Source of the DNA: Vicia villosa
Lineage: Eukaryota > Streptophyta > Magnoliopsida > Fabales > Fabaceae
Assembly (NCBI RefSeq): GCF_029867415.1
Contig: NW_026706169.1
Coordinates: 1-64,000 of the forward strand
DNA: 64,000 bases
Direction of reading: 5' to 3'
The notes under the pieces were generated by a model. That model ran no database searches, was not told where the DNA came from, and saw only the letters and a program-made list of their open reading frames with translations. This document shows, one piece after another, positions 1 to 13,448 of this stretch. Within the stretch, counting starts at the first letter, position 1. Each line of letters opens with the position of its first letter. A program made the translations under genes and the position numbers.

Positions 1-1525
1 GCAAAGAGACAAACCCATTATTACAATGTTTGAGTGGATCAGAAACTATTTGATGGGTAGGTTTGCAACACTTAGGGAAAAGGTGAATGCTTATAAGGGG
101 TATATAATGACCAAACCATTAAGGAGACTAGATAGAGAAATAAAGAAAAGTTCTAGTTGGACAACAACATATGCTGGTATGTTAAATTTTCAAGTAACAC
201 ATGTTCTTTTCACTGATAACTTTGTAGTGGACCTAGAAAAACATAGTTGTTCATGCAACTATTGGGGACTGGTTGGGATACCATGTAGGCATGCTGTAGC
301 AGCCATTCATAGGAAAGTTGATGACCCAATTAAGTATGTACATAAATGTTATCTTAGGACCACTTATGAACATTGTTACAGTGAGGTCATAACACCTCTG
401 AATGGGCAAAACAAGTGGCCTCAGACAACACATCCTATTATCATGCCACCATTGTTCAAACGTGGCCCAAGGAGACCCAAAAAACTACGCAGGAGAGAAC
501 CTGATGAGGCAAGTCAAACAAAGTGGAAAAGAACAATTACAAACCACATATGCAAGCTTTGTTTTACACTAGGTCGCAATAAGAGGACTTGCAAGAAAAA
601 CAATCAGCTAGTTGTTGTAGCTTCTGCAACAACATCACAACAATTGCCAACACAAGATGTGCCTACAACAGATATTCCTACACAAGCCAGTTAATCTAGC
701 AAAAAGAGGATATTGTAACTAACATATTTATTTCCTATTTCTACACTTTTACACATTGAAACTAGCCTAATTCTAACATTTGGTAATCATTAGGGGAGGC
801 CTATAGGGTCTAACAACAAGAAAAAGAAAGATAAAGTGGAAACCAAGACAAAAAGTCTAGGGCAACTAAAACTGTTGTTTCAGATGCACCCATTCCACCT
901 GAAGATGCTGTTTCTGACACAGATGCTCCCATTCCAACTGAAAATGTTGTTCTAGACACAGATGCACCCATTCCTATTGCTCACAATACTGAAGCTGAAA
1001 CAAATCCTGGCATCAATGATTCACAGTCTTCTCTTCAAAAGTATTGTCGTATAGATGGCGACACATTGGCTAAGCTGCTTGATGATGATGAAATTCTAGA
1101 TGTTCAACCTTTAAGTGTTGATACAACACCTGTGAAAATAACTGTAAGGACTTTTGTTGGTAAAGCTCCAAAGATTGGCAAGAAACCTTCCAAAGACAAT
1201 GGTTCATCTTCATCCAGGCCAACATGTTCAGAACCTGTGAGTCTTAATTTATCATTACAAGCTTTTTTTCAAATGTCTTTTTCATCTATCTTACCTTTAA
1301 TTGGTTTTTTCCCTAGGTCAACATTTCAAAATAGAAGCCTAAGCACAAGAAGAGTGTTAATATGGGTGTTCAAAAACGGCAAAGTGACAGACTTAGGACC
1401 CTTAAGACAAAGAATATTGGTGGCCCTGGAAAGAAGCCTGATGACCCTTTGGTCATTAATGAAGATGATGCCCCTTCAGGCCAGACTAATGGTGGAAAGC
1501 AGACATAAAATTGGGAGGCCATTTG
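1..1525 (+). mobile_element. MULE, internal fragment in unit 1
   Basis: This is the part of the first unit's MULE that lies inside the window, from within the transposase exon up to the LTR insertion site (ATTTG at 1521-1525). It corresponds to 7634-9158 and 15285-16809. The left terminus lies outside the window. Confidence 0.85.
2..1508 (+). pseudogene. MULE transposase C-terminal part, unit 1 (partial)
   Basis: The reading frame enters the window at base 2. It contains the SWIM zinc finger (C-S-C ... C-R-H around 244-291), which in Mutator transposases follows the catalytic domain, and then a basic tail with C-x-L-C...C spacing (residues ICKLC..RTC) before the stop at 692-694. Downstream, separate exons appear to add a low-complexity tail: repeats of APIPTE-type residues, then an intron with GTGAGT at about 1236 and CCCTAG at about 1316, ending TAA at 1508. 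An in-frame TAG lies just after that acceptor in all three copies. Broken transposon gene, not expected to act. Confidence 0.75.
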
Positions 1526-2686
1526 TGTAACACCCCAATTCTACCCAGGCATATAGGTACAAATATCAGAGTACAAAAATTAAATTCATAAAAACAATTA
1601 GGGTGTTACACTTAAGTAACCACATAACCAAACATAACATACTCGCAAAAGATGCGTAACACAAATAATCAAAGAGGACGGATACTCATAAACACCTGAA
1701 TATATTCATACTTATATAAATGCATCGGTAAACAAATTATCCACAACATTCTTCCAAAATACATCGCATGAGAAGGTATCCAAAATACATAATACGAATG
1801 CATCTAAAGGATCAAATATACATCAAAAGGATCCTATAAGCATTATCTACAAAATAAGTGTTCGATCCCCCCCCCCCTAGGTGTTACGTATCACGAGCGG
1901 ACGACACCAAAACGGACGACTACAAAGAGAGCACCTACACTTGCGGATCACCTGCACATTACCCACGAGTAGGTAACATTAAGGCAGAAGGGTGAGAATA
2001 TAATTCATAATGAAAGCATGATCAATATAGTAATGCCCATAAATATCATTAATAATCACATAACAAGATAATCCAACAAGTCAACCACAGTCAATATATA
2101 AGTAATGCGGTACATGAATGATAACATAAATTATAAAGACCGACGATGATGAATGAGACTCGACTATGCGTATGCATGTGGTACCAAATCCGGAGTAAAA
2201 CTCCTCCTTGTCATTATGACAAATACACCTGCCAAGCATTATGCTGGGACTTTATTCCACTCAGGAAGCCCGCAGGCTGTCGTCATCGAGCATTTAGCTC
2301 CCACTGATGACCTCTTGCCACTCAGGCTAATATACCGTTATCGAGCATTAAGCCCCTACTGGTAACCATGCCCGCAGGCCATCTGTTAACAGCATTCCGC
2401 CATTAACGTATTGAAATGTTATGTTGTGCATACAAACGACTCGATTACATAACAACAACAACAATAATATAACTCGGTCACATATCCACATCACACCGGT
2501 TATATTAATCCACACGGATACATCATCAAAATTGCCACTCAGGCGTTCATATTCACACAACACACATATATCGTCAAAACATACTTGATTAGCAAATATC
2601 ATTTCACAAAAATACATTTATGAAAAATCATTCAACCACAACCACACTCCTCTTTATCATAAAGCATACTCAAGGGTTCTCATAAT
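1526..2686. mobile_element. Truncated LTR, 5' 1161 bp, unit 1
   Basis: This is the first half of the LTR seen whole at 16810-18968, beginning TGTAACACCCC after ATTTG (1521-1525) and cut at 2686 by the tandem-duplication breakpoint. A poly-C tract near 1869 varies in length among the copies. Confidence 0.8.
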
Positions 2687-5378
2687 GGAGATGAAACAAA
2701 AGAGAGTGTTTAGAGGACTCTTTGAGCTTTCTAAAGAGTCCAAGAATACTTTCATATGTCAAAAATTGAGCAAGATACAAGTTGTACAAGTTAGGCGATT
2801 TTGAGGAAATGCATGAGATGCAAAGTGAGCAAGTTTGATTATTTTGACTAATGGGACTATAAATTTCAATTCTCCACGTGATCCCAAGCTCAAGAAAGGC
2901 CCATTAATCATATGAATTTTATTTATGATTTTTATTTTATTTATATTTGATTTTATTCATTTAAAATCAACTTAAATCAAAATAAAATCACATTTTTATG
3001 AGATAAATTTGTATGATTCATGTTCCAAATATTCAATCAATCCAATGATCAAGATTAAATGGAAATATACATAAAATAGCATGGGGTTTAAAATTAGAAA
3101 GATTTGATAGAAAATCTTCTTTCAATTTTTATGCAACTAATGGATTGATTATTTCTTAAGATTGTAACCCTAATCCTATCACATATATATGCTGAACACA
3201 TCACAAGAGAGGGGGGGGCCAAGAGAATTTGATACACTAACTTCCCCCACATACATACACACCAAAACCTTTCACGTACAAACCCTTTTCCAATTTGTCA
3301 GTCGTTCTTATACTACTAAAACCATTGTTCTTTTTTACACAGAAAAATCACCTTGTATATACTCCTTACAACAACAAAAACCGTTCCATTGATCGTAGCC
3401 TAATCTCATGAGCCATACCAGAAGAAAACTCTAAGCATTTTGATCACTACCCCAAATATTTTGTAAATTGATTAATGTGTCCTTTGTATCAAAACCATAA
3501 ACTAAACAGTTGAAGGAGAATTGAGGGAGAATCGAGAGCACACATCATCGCCCACGTCTCCGACTCAAACGCAATATCTGAAAGAACAAAGAAAAAGAGG
3601 GAATCAATCAAAAACGCAGATCAAGTGCACCGTGAGTACACCTCGCAGTCAGCCATGCGACATCATCAAACAACCCAAAGCCGTGGTTCTGACGGCCAGC
3701 CTTGAACCACCGTCGCTCACTCATCGTCATGACGACGGCGCCATCTCAGACGGATGGCGACGCAATCAACAACAATCGTGACTCCGATGCGACAACCACC
3801 ATTGCTCCGATCGCGATTCAACCTTTGAAGTTGACAAGACGCTTCGACGGCCGTTTGCATCTTAATCTCCCCGAAATAGATCTAACAGTTCGATTGGCAT
3901 TCCTGTCGTTGTTTCATTCATGAGGAATTGTGGCTGTGTGTGTTTTTTTGTTTCGATAAAACGATATAGAGGGAAGGAGACAATTAGGGGGCGAGAGAAA
4001 GAAATTGGGATTTCCTGACTTTGTTTTGGTTCACGAGAAAGTATGGATGTAACAACGACAATGGGCCCCACGCGCGTGTTAGTTTGAAAAGTCGGAATCC
4101 AGTCTTGTTTTGGTACTTTACTAGTTGGATGAGAATGTATATCAGTGTGGAGGTCCAGCACGAATGGTAATGACACATCCTTGCAACTGAAGCCTCCTGG
4201 GTTCGAACCCAGGCTCAGACAATAGTGTTTTTGCAACTCAATTATCAACGGATCCCATGCGCCCTCTCTGTGAGAGGCCACCGTACATCCTCGTTATTGA
4301 CCACAGGATCATGCCAGATCAAGATCTAACGCACCAGGATGGAGGCACATACCATAGACCTTCAAAAGCTCACCATACATGATCAGAACCAGGTTTTATT
4401 TAACATTTTATTATTATTATTTATTTATTTGTTTAGATCAAAAATTAAATAATTATGTTTAATATTAGGATTAGGATACCAATTAGGATTAGGATTAAAA
4501 TTAGGAATAGACTTTAGGATTATAGTACTTTCCCGATTATTTTGATTACTCGAATATTCGAGTTAATTAATTTAATCAATTTAAATTATTAATTATTAAT
4601 TATAATTGTTAAACCACGAAAATCCTAGAAAGGTATATTAGGATTTATCCAATCCCATTACCGTTGGGGCAAATAAAACTAATCTAATATTAATTTAATT
4701 AATTCTTATTAATTCTCTCCTCGACCCGATTAAAGCTATTAGTCGCTTTAGACGAGAGATAAAAAATACATGAAATCCAAAACACATTTAATTTGCTGCC
4801 CGCGACGATCAATCTATCGATCTGAGTAACCAGCAATGCCCCTTAATCCGTTAGCTATACTGACCAAATCTATTGGTCATCGCATCTAACAGTGCCATAT
4901 CAAATCAGGGTTGTACGCCCAAATTTCAAAACACGCTAAACCACGGATCTTCATCCTTTTCGATCAGGCAATTCAAAATGCCTTTCAAATCACAACTTCC
5001 AAAGCTACGACAGGCCATTCAAAAAGCCTTCAAACACTTTCATAATCAATTCAAAGGCGTACAACCCTGTACCCGAACTACGTTGACTCTGATTCTCCCT
5101 AAGGAGATACGTAGGCACTTGGATAACCAAGGCGAGTCCCCCTCCCTAAAATCTCAATTTTTCCCCTATTCAATTCCTTAGCTATTAAACCTTAACTTTT
5201 AGCCATAAAACTTGACCCTTAGATTCAAAGACAATAGGAAAGGGTTGAGGGTGCCTAACACCTTCCCTCGACCTGATTATAATAACTTACCCCGATCTCT
5301 AAACTGCGTAGAGTTTCCTATTCGCCCTTCAGAATAGGTGGCGGCTCTAAGTCTTAATTTTTAGGGCAGGTTGCTACA
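2687..5378 (+). mobile_element. Ogre-like LTR, 5'-truncated, unit 2
   Basis: The 3' portion carries features I associate with Ogre/Tat LTRs of legumes: CTAAGGAGATACGTAGGCAC near 5099, a block of GGTTGAGGGTGCCTAACACC, GGTGGCGGCTCTAAG, and the terminal GCAGGTTGCTACA ending at 5378. A TATA-like run with CACATATATATGCTG precedes 3190 and could be the LTR promoter. The 5' end is missing because the tandem junction replaces it, so no target duplication can be checked. No reading frame inside is convincing. Confidence 0.6.
4149..4222 (+). other. tRNA-like pol III promoter segment inside Ogre-like LTR
   Basis: The palindromic B-box-like sequence GGGTTCGAACCC (4199-4210) lies about 45 bp after a weak A-box-like CAGCACGAATGG (TAGCACGAATGG in the unit 3 copy). 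Spacing and length resemble a tRNA or the head of a tRNA-derived SINE. No full cloverleaf could be drawn by eye, so it is not called a tRNA gene. An equivalent lies at 11778-11851. Confidence 0.35.
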
Positions 5379-5816
5379 CAATATTTTGAATTTTTTCAAC
5401 GTTATGTCTTTTAATGCGTCTGTTAATGTACCTACGGAAAAAACTATTTTTTTTTTTATAAAAAAAGGTGCTTCTAGATGTTTATCTACGAAGCAAGGAG
5501 CATAATTAGAATTTCGCAAGATGGCTTAGAGATTTAAGGGGTGCCTTAAGATATTCTCCAGAATAATTACCTGGTGATAAACATGTTGAATATGAAAGTA
5601 GGTCATAGCAGTGGACATTTGGGTAACAGATGTGAGAAGCATTTTTGTGAAAATTATTGTCGGACAAAACAAAAGAGCAGGGATTGAATATAAAATACAT
5701 AAGTGCTAATTTTTTTCTGAAACAAATCTAAACCTTTAATTTATTTTTTAATAGATCTAATGATATATTTTTGATGCTACACTAGTGAGGGACTTAATTG
5801 TTCCCTCACATTAGAC

Positions 5817-5818
<2 letters not shown>
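5379..5818. other. Spacer between Ogre-like LTR and (TA)n cluster, unit 2
   Basis: No gene, motif or transposon end was recognised. A short T-run and A-run face each other near 5450-5466. This may be original host DNA next to the LTR. The unit 3 copy is 13008-13451. Confidence 0.4.
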
Positions 5819-5863
<45 letters not shown>

Positions 5864-5865
<2 letters not shown>

Positions 5866-6101
5866 GGACATATCAAATGAGAACTTTGGTTATTATGAGA
5901 ACTGAGAACTTTTAATAACAACCATACGATTTAAAATCAATGGTTAGATATGCATTTATGTGATATGCATTTAAGCAAAATCTATCTATTAATTATTGTA
6001 TCTTAAAATTTGAGTGAAATCCGAGGCATTGAATTTAAATCGTATGGTTATTATTAAAAGTTCTCAGTTCTCATAATAGCCAAAGTTCTCATTTGATACG
6101 T

Positions 6102-6105
<4 letters not shown>
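5864..6105. mobile_element. MITE in (TA)n, long-TIR type, unit 2
   Basis: The first ~65 bp (GGACATATCAAATGAGAAC, then TTTGGTTATTATGAGAACTG and AACCATACGATTTAAA) recur as an inverted repeat at the other end (AAATCGTATGGTTATTATTA ... CATTTGATACGTTCAC). Both sides are (TA)n. The element has no coding capacity. Its preference for TA microsatellites resembles the Micron type described in rice, by analogy only. Confidence 0.75.
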
Positions 6106-6617
<512 letters not shown>

Positions 6618-7270
6618 GGGTTAAATAAGTTTTTAGTTCCTGTAAATATGACACTTTTTAGTTTTAGTCCCTACAAAAAATTTCTTCGAACTTTGGTCCT
6701 TGTAAAATAATCTGTCACAATGGTTAGTCCTTCCCGTTAGATTCCACTAACGGAGGGTGACGTGTACCATATACGTGGATATTTTTTTGTCTGATTCGCC
6801 AACGTGGATATGATAAGGGTAACCTTTCAGACTTATCATATTCACCCACCAAAATCAAATTTCGTTATCACTCACTCTCTCCTCTTTATCACTCACTCTC
6901 TCCTCTTTTCAACTCCAAACCCTAGAATCTCTTCTCCAACATCATGGTCCCAATATCCCAACAGCACAGCTTTCAATTTGTGGTCCTAAAACGAAACATC
7001 ACGTGGTCCCAAAATGAAGCTTAGTGGTCTCTATTTTTTACCTTCGACTGTGTGTGGACCAGGTATGAGCTACCCTCCTCGTGTTCCTCTTTTTTCGTTT
7101 TCTGGCTATATTATAATGTTATTGGTAGTTAAACAAACATTAACTACTATAGGACAAATATTTTGATTATTATACCGTATCTATTGAGTACAACATTTGG
7201 ATTTTGTTGTCGTTTTGTGTTGCCCTAATTAGAAATTGTATTAAGTTTAAGTTTATTAAATGTACAGGAA

Positions 7271-9141
7271 ATGTCTAAGCTTAAAGTAATTTTCTACACA
7301 AGGGGCAAGTTTGTAAAAGACCCTGAACTGAAATACGATGGTGGAGAAGTGTATGCTTTTAGTGGTCAAGATGTTGACTATTGGTCTTTCTTTGAAGCAT
7401 GTGATTTAGTGAAAAGTATTGACCCTGAGTTTGATTTTAAGAAGGTTAAGATGTGGTGGAAACATGAAGAAGGATCGTTTGAAGCTGATGATTAAGGAAG
7501 CAAGTGTGGATGCTTATGAGTGGTTGCAGGCCATCCCAAAAAATAAGTGGTGTAAGCATGCTTTTCCTTTCTACTCAAAAGGTGATGTGTTAATAAATAA
7601 TCTTAGTGAGTCCTTTAATGCTACAATACTTTTGCAAAGAGACAAACCCATTATTACAATGTTTGAGTGGATCAGAAACTATTTGATGGGTAGGTTTGCA
7701 ACACTTAGGGAAAAGGTGAATGCTTATAAGGGGTATATAATGACCAAACCATTAAGGAGACTAGATAGAGAAATAAAGAAAAGTTCTAGTTGGACAACAA
7801 CATATGCTGGTATGTTAAATTTTCAAGTAACACATGTTCTTTTCACTGATAACTTTGTAGTGGACCTAGAAAAACATAGTTGTTCATGCAACTATTGGGG
7901 ACTGGTTGGGATACCATGTAGGCATGCTGTAGCAGCCATTCATAGGAAAGTTGATGACCCAATTAAGTATGTACATAAATGTTATCTTAGGACCACTTAT
8001 GAACATTGTTACAGTGAGGTCATAACACCTCTGAATGGGCAAAACAAGTGGCCTAAGACAACACATCCTATTATCATGCCACCATTGTTCAAACGTGGCC
8101 CAAGGAGACCCAAAAAACTACGCAGGAGAGAACCTGATGAGGCAAGTCAAACAAAGTGGCAAAGAACAAATACAAACCACATATGCAAGCTTTGTTTTAC
8201 ACTAGGTCGCAATAAGAGGACTTGCAAGAAAAACAATCAGCTAGTTGTTGTAGCTTCTGCAACAACATCACAACAATTGCCAACACAAGATGCGCCTACA
8301 ACAGGTATTCCTACACAAGCCAGTTAATCTAGCAAAAAGAGGATATTGTAACTAACATATTTATTTCCTATTTCTACACTTTTACACATTGAAACTAGCC
8401 TAATTCTAACATTTGGTAATCAATAGGGGAGGCCTATAGGGTCTAACAACAAGAAAAAGAAAGATAAAGTGGAAACCAAGACAAAAAGTCTAGGGCAACT
8501 AAAACTGTTGTTTCAGATGCACCCATTCCAACTGAAGATGCTGTTCCTGACACAGATGCTCCCATTCCAACTGAAAATGTTGTTCCAGACACAGATGCAC
8601 CCATTCCTATTGCTCATAATACTGAAGCTGAAACAAATACTGGCATCAATGATTCACAGTCTTCTCTTCAAAAGTATTGTCGTATAGATGGCGACACATT
8701 GGCTAAGCTGCTTGATGATGATGAAATTCTAGATGTTCAACCTTTAAGTGTTGATACAACACCTGTGAAAAGAACTGTAAGGACTTTTGTTGGTAAAGCT
8801 CCAAAGATTGGCAAGAAACCTTCCAAAGACAATGGTTCATCTTCATCCAGGCCAACATGTTCAGAACCTGTGAGTCTTAATTTGTCATTACAAGCTTTTT
8901 TTCAAATGTCTTTTTCATCTATCTTACCTTTAATTGTTTTTTTCCCTAGGTCAACATTTCAAAATAGAAGCCTAAGCACAAGAAGAGTGTTAATATGGGT
9001 GTTCAAAAACGGCAAAGTGACAGACTTAGGACCCTTAAGACAAAGAATATTGGTGGCCCTGGAAAGAAGCCTGATGACCCTTTGGTCATTAATGAAGATG
9101 ATGCCCCTTCAGGCCAGACTAATGGTGGAAAGCAGACATAA
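7271..9141 (+). pseudogene. MULE transposase, DDE-deleted, unit 2
   Basis: The first frame (7271-7495, 74 residues, starting MSKLKVIFYT) resembles the N-terminal PB1-like domain of plant MULE transposases. It breaks off at 7495. In another frame the sequence resumes directly with the region that normally lies after the catalytic core: WLQAIPKNKWCKHAF, NLSESFNATIL, KPIITMFEWIR, then the SWIM finger CSCNYWGLVGIPCRH and a basic C-x-x-C tail, stopping at 8325-8327. The several hundred residues carrying the DDE catalytic triad are missing. A 5' leader intron (GGTATGAG near 7061 to TACAG near 7268) is plausible. Downstream tail exons end at TAA 9139-9141, with an in-frame TAG at 8965-8967. Known for the family: SWIM domains are typical of Mutator/FAR1 transposases. 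Inferred: an internal-deletion derivative. Confidence 0.8.
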
Positions 9142-9158
9142 AATTGGGAGGCCATTTG

Positions 9159-10315
9159 TGTAACACCCCAATTCTACTCAGGCATATAGGTACAAATATC
9201 AGAGTACAAAAATTAAATTCATAAAAACAATTAGGGCGTTACACTTAAGTAACCACATAACCAAACATAACATACTCGCAAAAGATGCGTAACACAAATA
9301 ATCAAAGAGGACGGATACTCATAAACACCTGAATATATTCATACTTATATAAATGCATCGGTAAACAAAATATCCACAACATTCTTCCAAAATACATCGC
9401 ATGAGAAGGTATCCAAAATACATAATACGAATGCATCTAAAGGATCAAATATACATCAAAAGGATCCTATAAGCATTATCTACAAAATAAGTGTTTGATC
9501 CCCCCCTAGGTGTTACGTATCACGAGCGGACGACACCAAAACGGACGACTACAAAGAGAGCACCTACACTTGCGGATCACCTGCACATTACCCACGAGTA
9601 GGTAACATTAAGGCAGAAGGGTGAGAATATAATTCATAATGAAAGCATGATCAATATAGTAATGCCCACAAATATCATTAATAATCACATAACAAGATAA
9701 TCCAACAAGTCAACCACAGTCAATATATAAGTAATGCGGTACATGAATGATAAAATAAATTATAAAGACTGACGATGATGAATGAGACTCGACTATGCGT
9801 ATGCATGTGGTACCAAATCCGAAGTAAAACTCCTCCTTGTCATTATGACAAATACACCTGCCAAGCATTATGCTGGGACTTTATTCCACTCAGGAAGCCC
9901 GCAGGCTGTCGTCATCGAGCATTTAGCTCCCACTGATGACCTCTTGCCACTCAGGCTAATATACCGTTATCGAGAATTAAGCCCCTACTGGTAACCATGC
10001 CCGCAGGCCATCTGTTAACAGCATTCCGCCATTAACGTATTGAAATGTTATGCTGTGCATACAAACGACTCGATTACATAACAACAACAACAATAATATA
10101 ACTCGGTCACATATCCACATCACACCGGTTATATTAATCCACACAGATACATCATCAAAATTGCCACTCAGGCGTTCATATTCACACAGCACACATATAT
10201 CGTCAAAACATACTTGATTAGCAAATATCATTTCACAAAAATACATTTATGAAAAATCATTCAACCACCAACACACTCCTCTTTATCATAAAGCATACTC
10301 AAGGGTTCTCATAAT
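9159..10315. mobile_element. Truncated LTR, 5' 1157 bp, unit 2
   Basis: This is the same LTR half as 1526-2686, starting after ATTTG at 9154-9158 and cut at 10315 at the same base of the LTR. The identical insertion site and truncation point in both units show that the LTR was already in the MULE before the unit was amplified. Confidence 0.8.
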
Positions 10316-13007
10316 GGAGATGAAACAAAAGAGAGTGTTTAGAGGACTCTTTGAGCTTTCTAAAGAGTCCAAGAATACTTTCATATGTCAAAAATTGAGC
10401 AAGATACAAGTTGTACAAGTTAGGCGATTTTGAGGAAATGCATGAGATGCAAAGTGAGCAAGTTTGATTATTTTGACTAATGGGACTATAAATTTCAATT
10501 CTCCACGTGATCCCAAGCTCAAGAAAGGCCCATTAATCATATGAATTTTATTTATGATTTTTATTTTATTTATATTTGATTTTATTCATTTAAAATCAAC
10601 TTAAATAAAAATAAAATCACATTTTTATGAGATAAATTTGTATGATTCATGTTCCAAATATTCAATCAATCCAATGATCAAGATTAAATGGAAATATGCA
10701 TAAAATAGCATGGGGTTTAAAATTAGAAAGATTTGATAGAAAATCTTCTTTCAATTTTTATGCAACTAATGGATTGATTATTTCTTAAGATTGTAACCCT
10801 AATCCTATCACATATATATGCTGAACACATCACAAGAGAGGGGGGGCCAAGAGAATTTGATACACTAACTTCCCCCACGTACATACACACCAAAACCTTT
10901 CACGTACAAACCCTTTTCCAATTTGTCAGCCGTTCTTATACTACTAAAACCATTGTTCTTTTTTACACAGAAAAATCACCTTGTATATACTCCTTACAAC
11001 AACAAAAACCGTTCCATTGATCGTAGCCTAATCTCATGAGCCATACCAGAAGAAAACTCTAAGCATTTTGATCACTACCCCAAATATTTTGTAAATTGAT
11101 TAATGTGTCCTTTGTATCAAAACCATAAACTAAACAGTTGAAGGAGAATTGAGGGAGAATCGAGAGCACACATCATCGCCCACGTCTCCGACTCAAACGC
11201 AATATCTGAAAGAACAAAGAAAAAGAGGGAATCAATCAAAAACGCAGATCAAGTGCACCGTGAGTACACCTCGCAGTCAGCCATGCGACATCATCAAACC
11301 ACCCAAAGCCGTGGTTCTAACGGCCAGCCTTGAACCACCGTCGCTCACTCATCGTCATGACGACGGCGCCATCTCAGACGGATGGCGACGCAATCAACAA
11401 CTGTCGTGACTCCGATGCGACAACCACCATTGCTCCGATCGCGATTCAACCTTTGAAGTTGACAAGACGCTTCGACGGCCGTTTGCATCTTAATCTCCCC
11501 GAAATAGATCTAACAGTTCGATTGGCATTCCTGTCGTTGTTTCATTCATGAGGAATTGTGGCTGTGTGTGTTTTTTTTGTTTCGGTAAAACGATATAGAG
11601 GGAAGGAGATAATTAGGGGGCGAGAGAAAGAAATTGGGATTTCCTGACTTTGTTCTGGTTCACGAGAAAGTATGGATGTAACAACGACAATGGGCCCCAC
11701 GCGCGTGTTAGTTTGAAAAGTCGGAATCCAGTCTTGTTTTGGTACTTTACTAGTTGGATGAGAATGTATATCAGTGTGGAGGTCTAGCACGAATGGTAAT
11801 GACGCATCCTTGCAACTGAAGCCTCCTGGGTTCGAACCCAGGCTCAGACAATAGTGTTTTTGCATCTCAATTATCAACGGATCCCATGCGCCCTCTCTGT
11901 GAGAGGCCACCGTACATCCTCGTTATTGACCACAGGATCATGCCAGATCAAGATCTAACGCACCAGGATGGAGGCACATAACATAGACCTTCAAAAGCTC
12001 ACCATACATGATCAGAACCAGGTTTTATTTAACATTTTATTATTATTATTTATTTATTTGTTTAGATCAAAAATTAAATAATTATGTTTAATATTAGGAT
12101 TAGGATACCAATTAGGATTAGGATTAAAATTAGGAATAGACTTTAGGATTATAATACTTTCCCGATTATTTTGATTACTCGAATATTCGAGTTAATTAAT
12201 TTAATCAATTTAAATTATTAATTATTAATTATAATTGTTAAACCACAAAAATCCTAGAAAGGTATATTAGGATTTATCCAATCCCATTACCGTTGGGGCA
12301 AATAAAACTAATCTAATATTAATTTAATTAATTCTTATTAATTCTCTCCTCGACCCGATTAAAGCTATTAGTCGCTTTAGACGAGAGATAAAAAATACAT
12401 GAAATCCAAAACACATTTAATTTGCTGCCCGCGACGATCAATCTATCGATCTGAGTAACCAGCAATGCCCCTTAATCTGTTAGCTATACTGACCAGATCT
12501 ATTGGTCATCGCATCTAACGGTGCCATATCAAATCAGGGTTGTACGCCCAAATTTCAAAACACGCTAAACCACGGATCTTCATCCTTTTCGATCAAGCAA
12601 TTCAAAATGCCTTTCAAATCACAACTTCCAAAGCTACGACAGGCCATTCAAAAAGCCTTCAAACACTTTCATAATCAATTCAAAGGCGTACAACCCTGTA
12701 CCCGAACTACGTTGACTCTGATTCTCCCTAAGGAGATACGTAGGCACTTGGATAACCAAGGCGAGTCCCCCTCCCTAAAATCTCAATTTTTCCCCTATTC
12801 AATTCCTTAGCTATTAAACCTTAACTTTTAGCCATAAAACTTGACCCTTAGATTCAAAGACAATAGGAAAGGGTTGAGGGTGCCTAACACCTTCCCTCGA
12901 CCTGATTATAATAACTTACCCCGATCTCTAAACTGCGTAGGGTTTCCTATTCGCCCTTCAGAATAGGTGGCGGCTCTAAGTCTTAATTTTTAGGGCAGGT
13001 TGCTACA
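10316..13007 (+). mobile_element. Ogre-like LTR, 5'-truncated, unit 3
   Basis: This is a copy of 2687-5378 with scattered substitutions, ending GCAGGTTGCTACA at 13007. It starts at the same truncation point, directly after the CTCATAAT of the preceding unit. Confidence 0.6.
11778..11851 (+). other. tRNA-like pol III promoter segment, unit 3 copy
   Basis: This copy of 4149-4222 has a better A-box-like sequence, TAGCACGAATGG, and the same B-box-like GGGTTCGAACCC. It is possibly a SINE head trapped in the LTR. Confidence 0.35.
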
Positions 13008-13448
13008 CAATATTTTGAATTTTTTCAACATTATGTCTTTTAATGCGTCTGTTAATGTACCTACGGAAAAACCTATTTTTTTTTTTTAATAAAAAAAGGT
13101 GCTTCTAGATGTTTATCTACGAAGCAAGGAGCATAATTAGAATTTCGCAAAGTGGCTTAGAGATTTAAGGGGTGCCTTAAGATATTCTCCAGAATAATTA
13201 CCTGGTGATAAACATGTTGAATATGAAACTAGGTCATAGCAGTGGACATTTGGGTAACAGATGTGAGAAGCATTTTTGTGAAAATTATTGTCGGACAAAA
13301 CAAAAGAGCAGGGATTGAATATAAAATACATAAGTGCTAATTTTTTTTCTGAAACAAATCTAAACCTTTAATTTATTTTTGAATAGATCTAATGATATAT
13401 TTTTGATGGTACACTAGTGAGGGACTTAATTGTTCCCTCACATTAGAC

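Larger units (their letters stand above)
1..2686. repeat. Tandem array, unit 1 (partial, cut by window start)
   Basis: This is the 3' 35% of the tandem unit. It begins inside the MULE transposase exon and ends in the truncated LTR at the motif CTCATAAT, where unit 2 starts with GGAGATGAAAC. It aligns to 7634-10315 and 15285-17967 with only scattered substitutions. It is slightly more diverged than units 2 and 3 are from each other: for example, units 2 and 3 share ACAGGTATT near the transposase stop where unit 1 has ACAGATATT. Confidence 0.9.
6618..10315 (+). mobile_element. MULE, 3'-truncated copy in unit 2
   Basis: The left terminus (6618, preceded by the same TTTTTACTA flank) through the transposase region and into the inserted LTR is identical in layout to 14269-17967. 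The right half of the MULE, including the antisense GRF gene and right TIR, is absent because the tandem-duplication breakpoint at 10315/10316 falls in the nested LTR. It lacks a right terminus and cannot be mobilised as a MULE by itself. Confidence 0.85.

Noticed and set aside
2153..2617. 70- and 89-codon frames in the LTR half (also in units 2 and 3)
   Set aside because: They lie in non-coding LTR sequence, overlap each other on opposite strands and show no protein features.
3521..3923. 86- and 73-codon frames in the Ogre-like LTR (also 11149-11551)
   Set aside because: They lie in the LTR leader region, overlap each other and have no recognisable protein signature.
4149..4222. Genuine tRNA gene
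   Set aside because: B box is good but no acceptor stem or anticodon arm could be drawn; kept only as a tRNA-like segment.
4440..4520. Telomere-like repeats (TTAGGATTAGGAT)
   Set aside because: The motif is irregular and short, not the plant TTTAGGG repeat.
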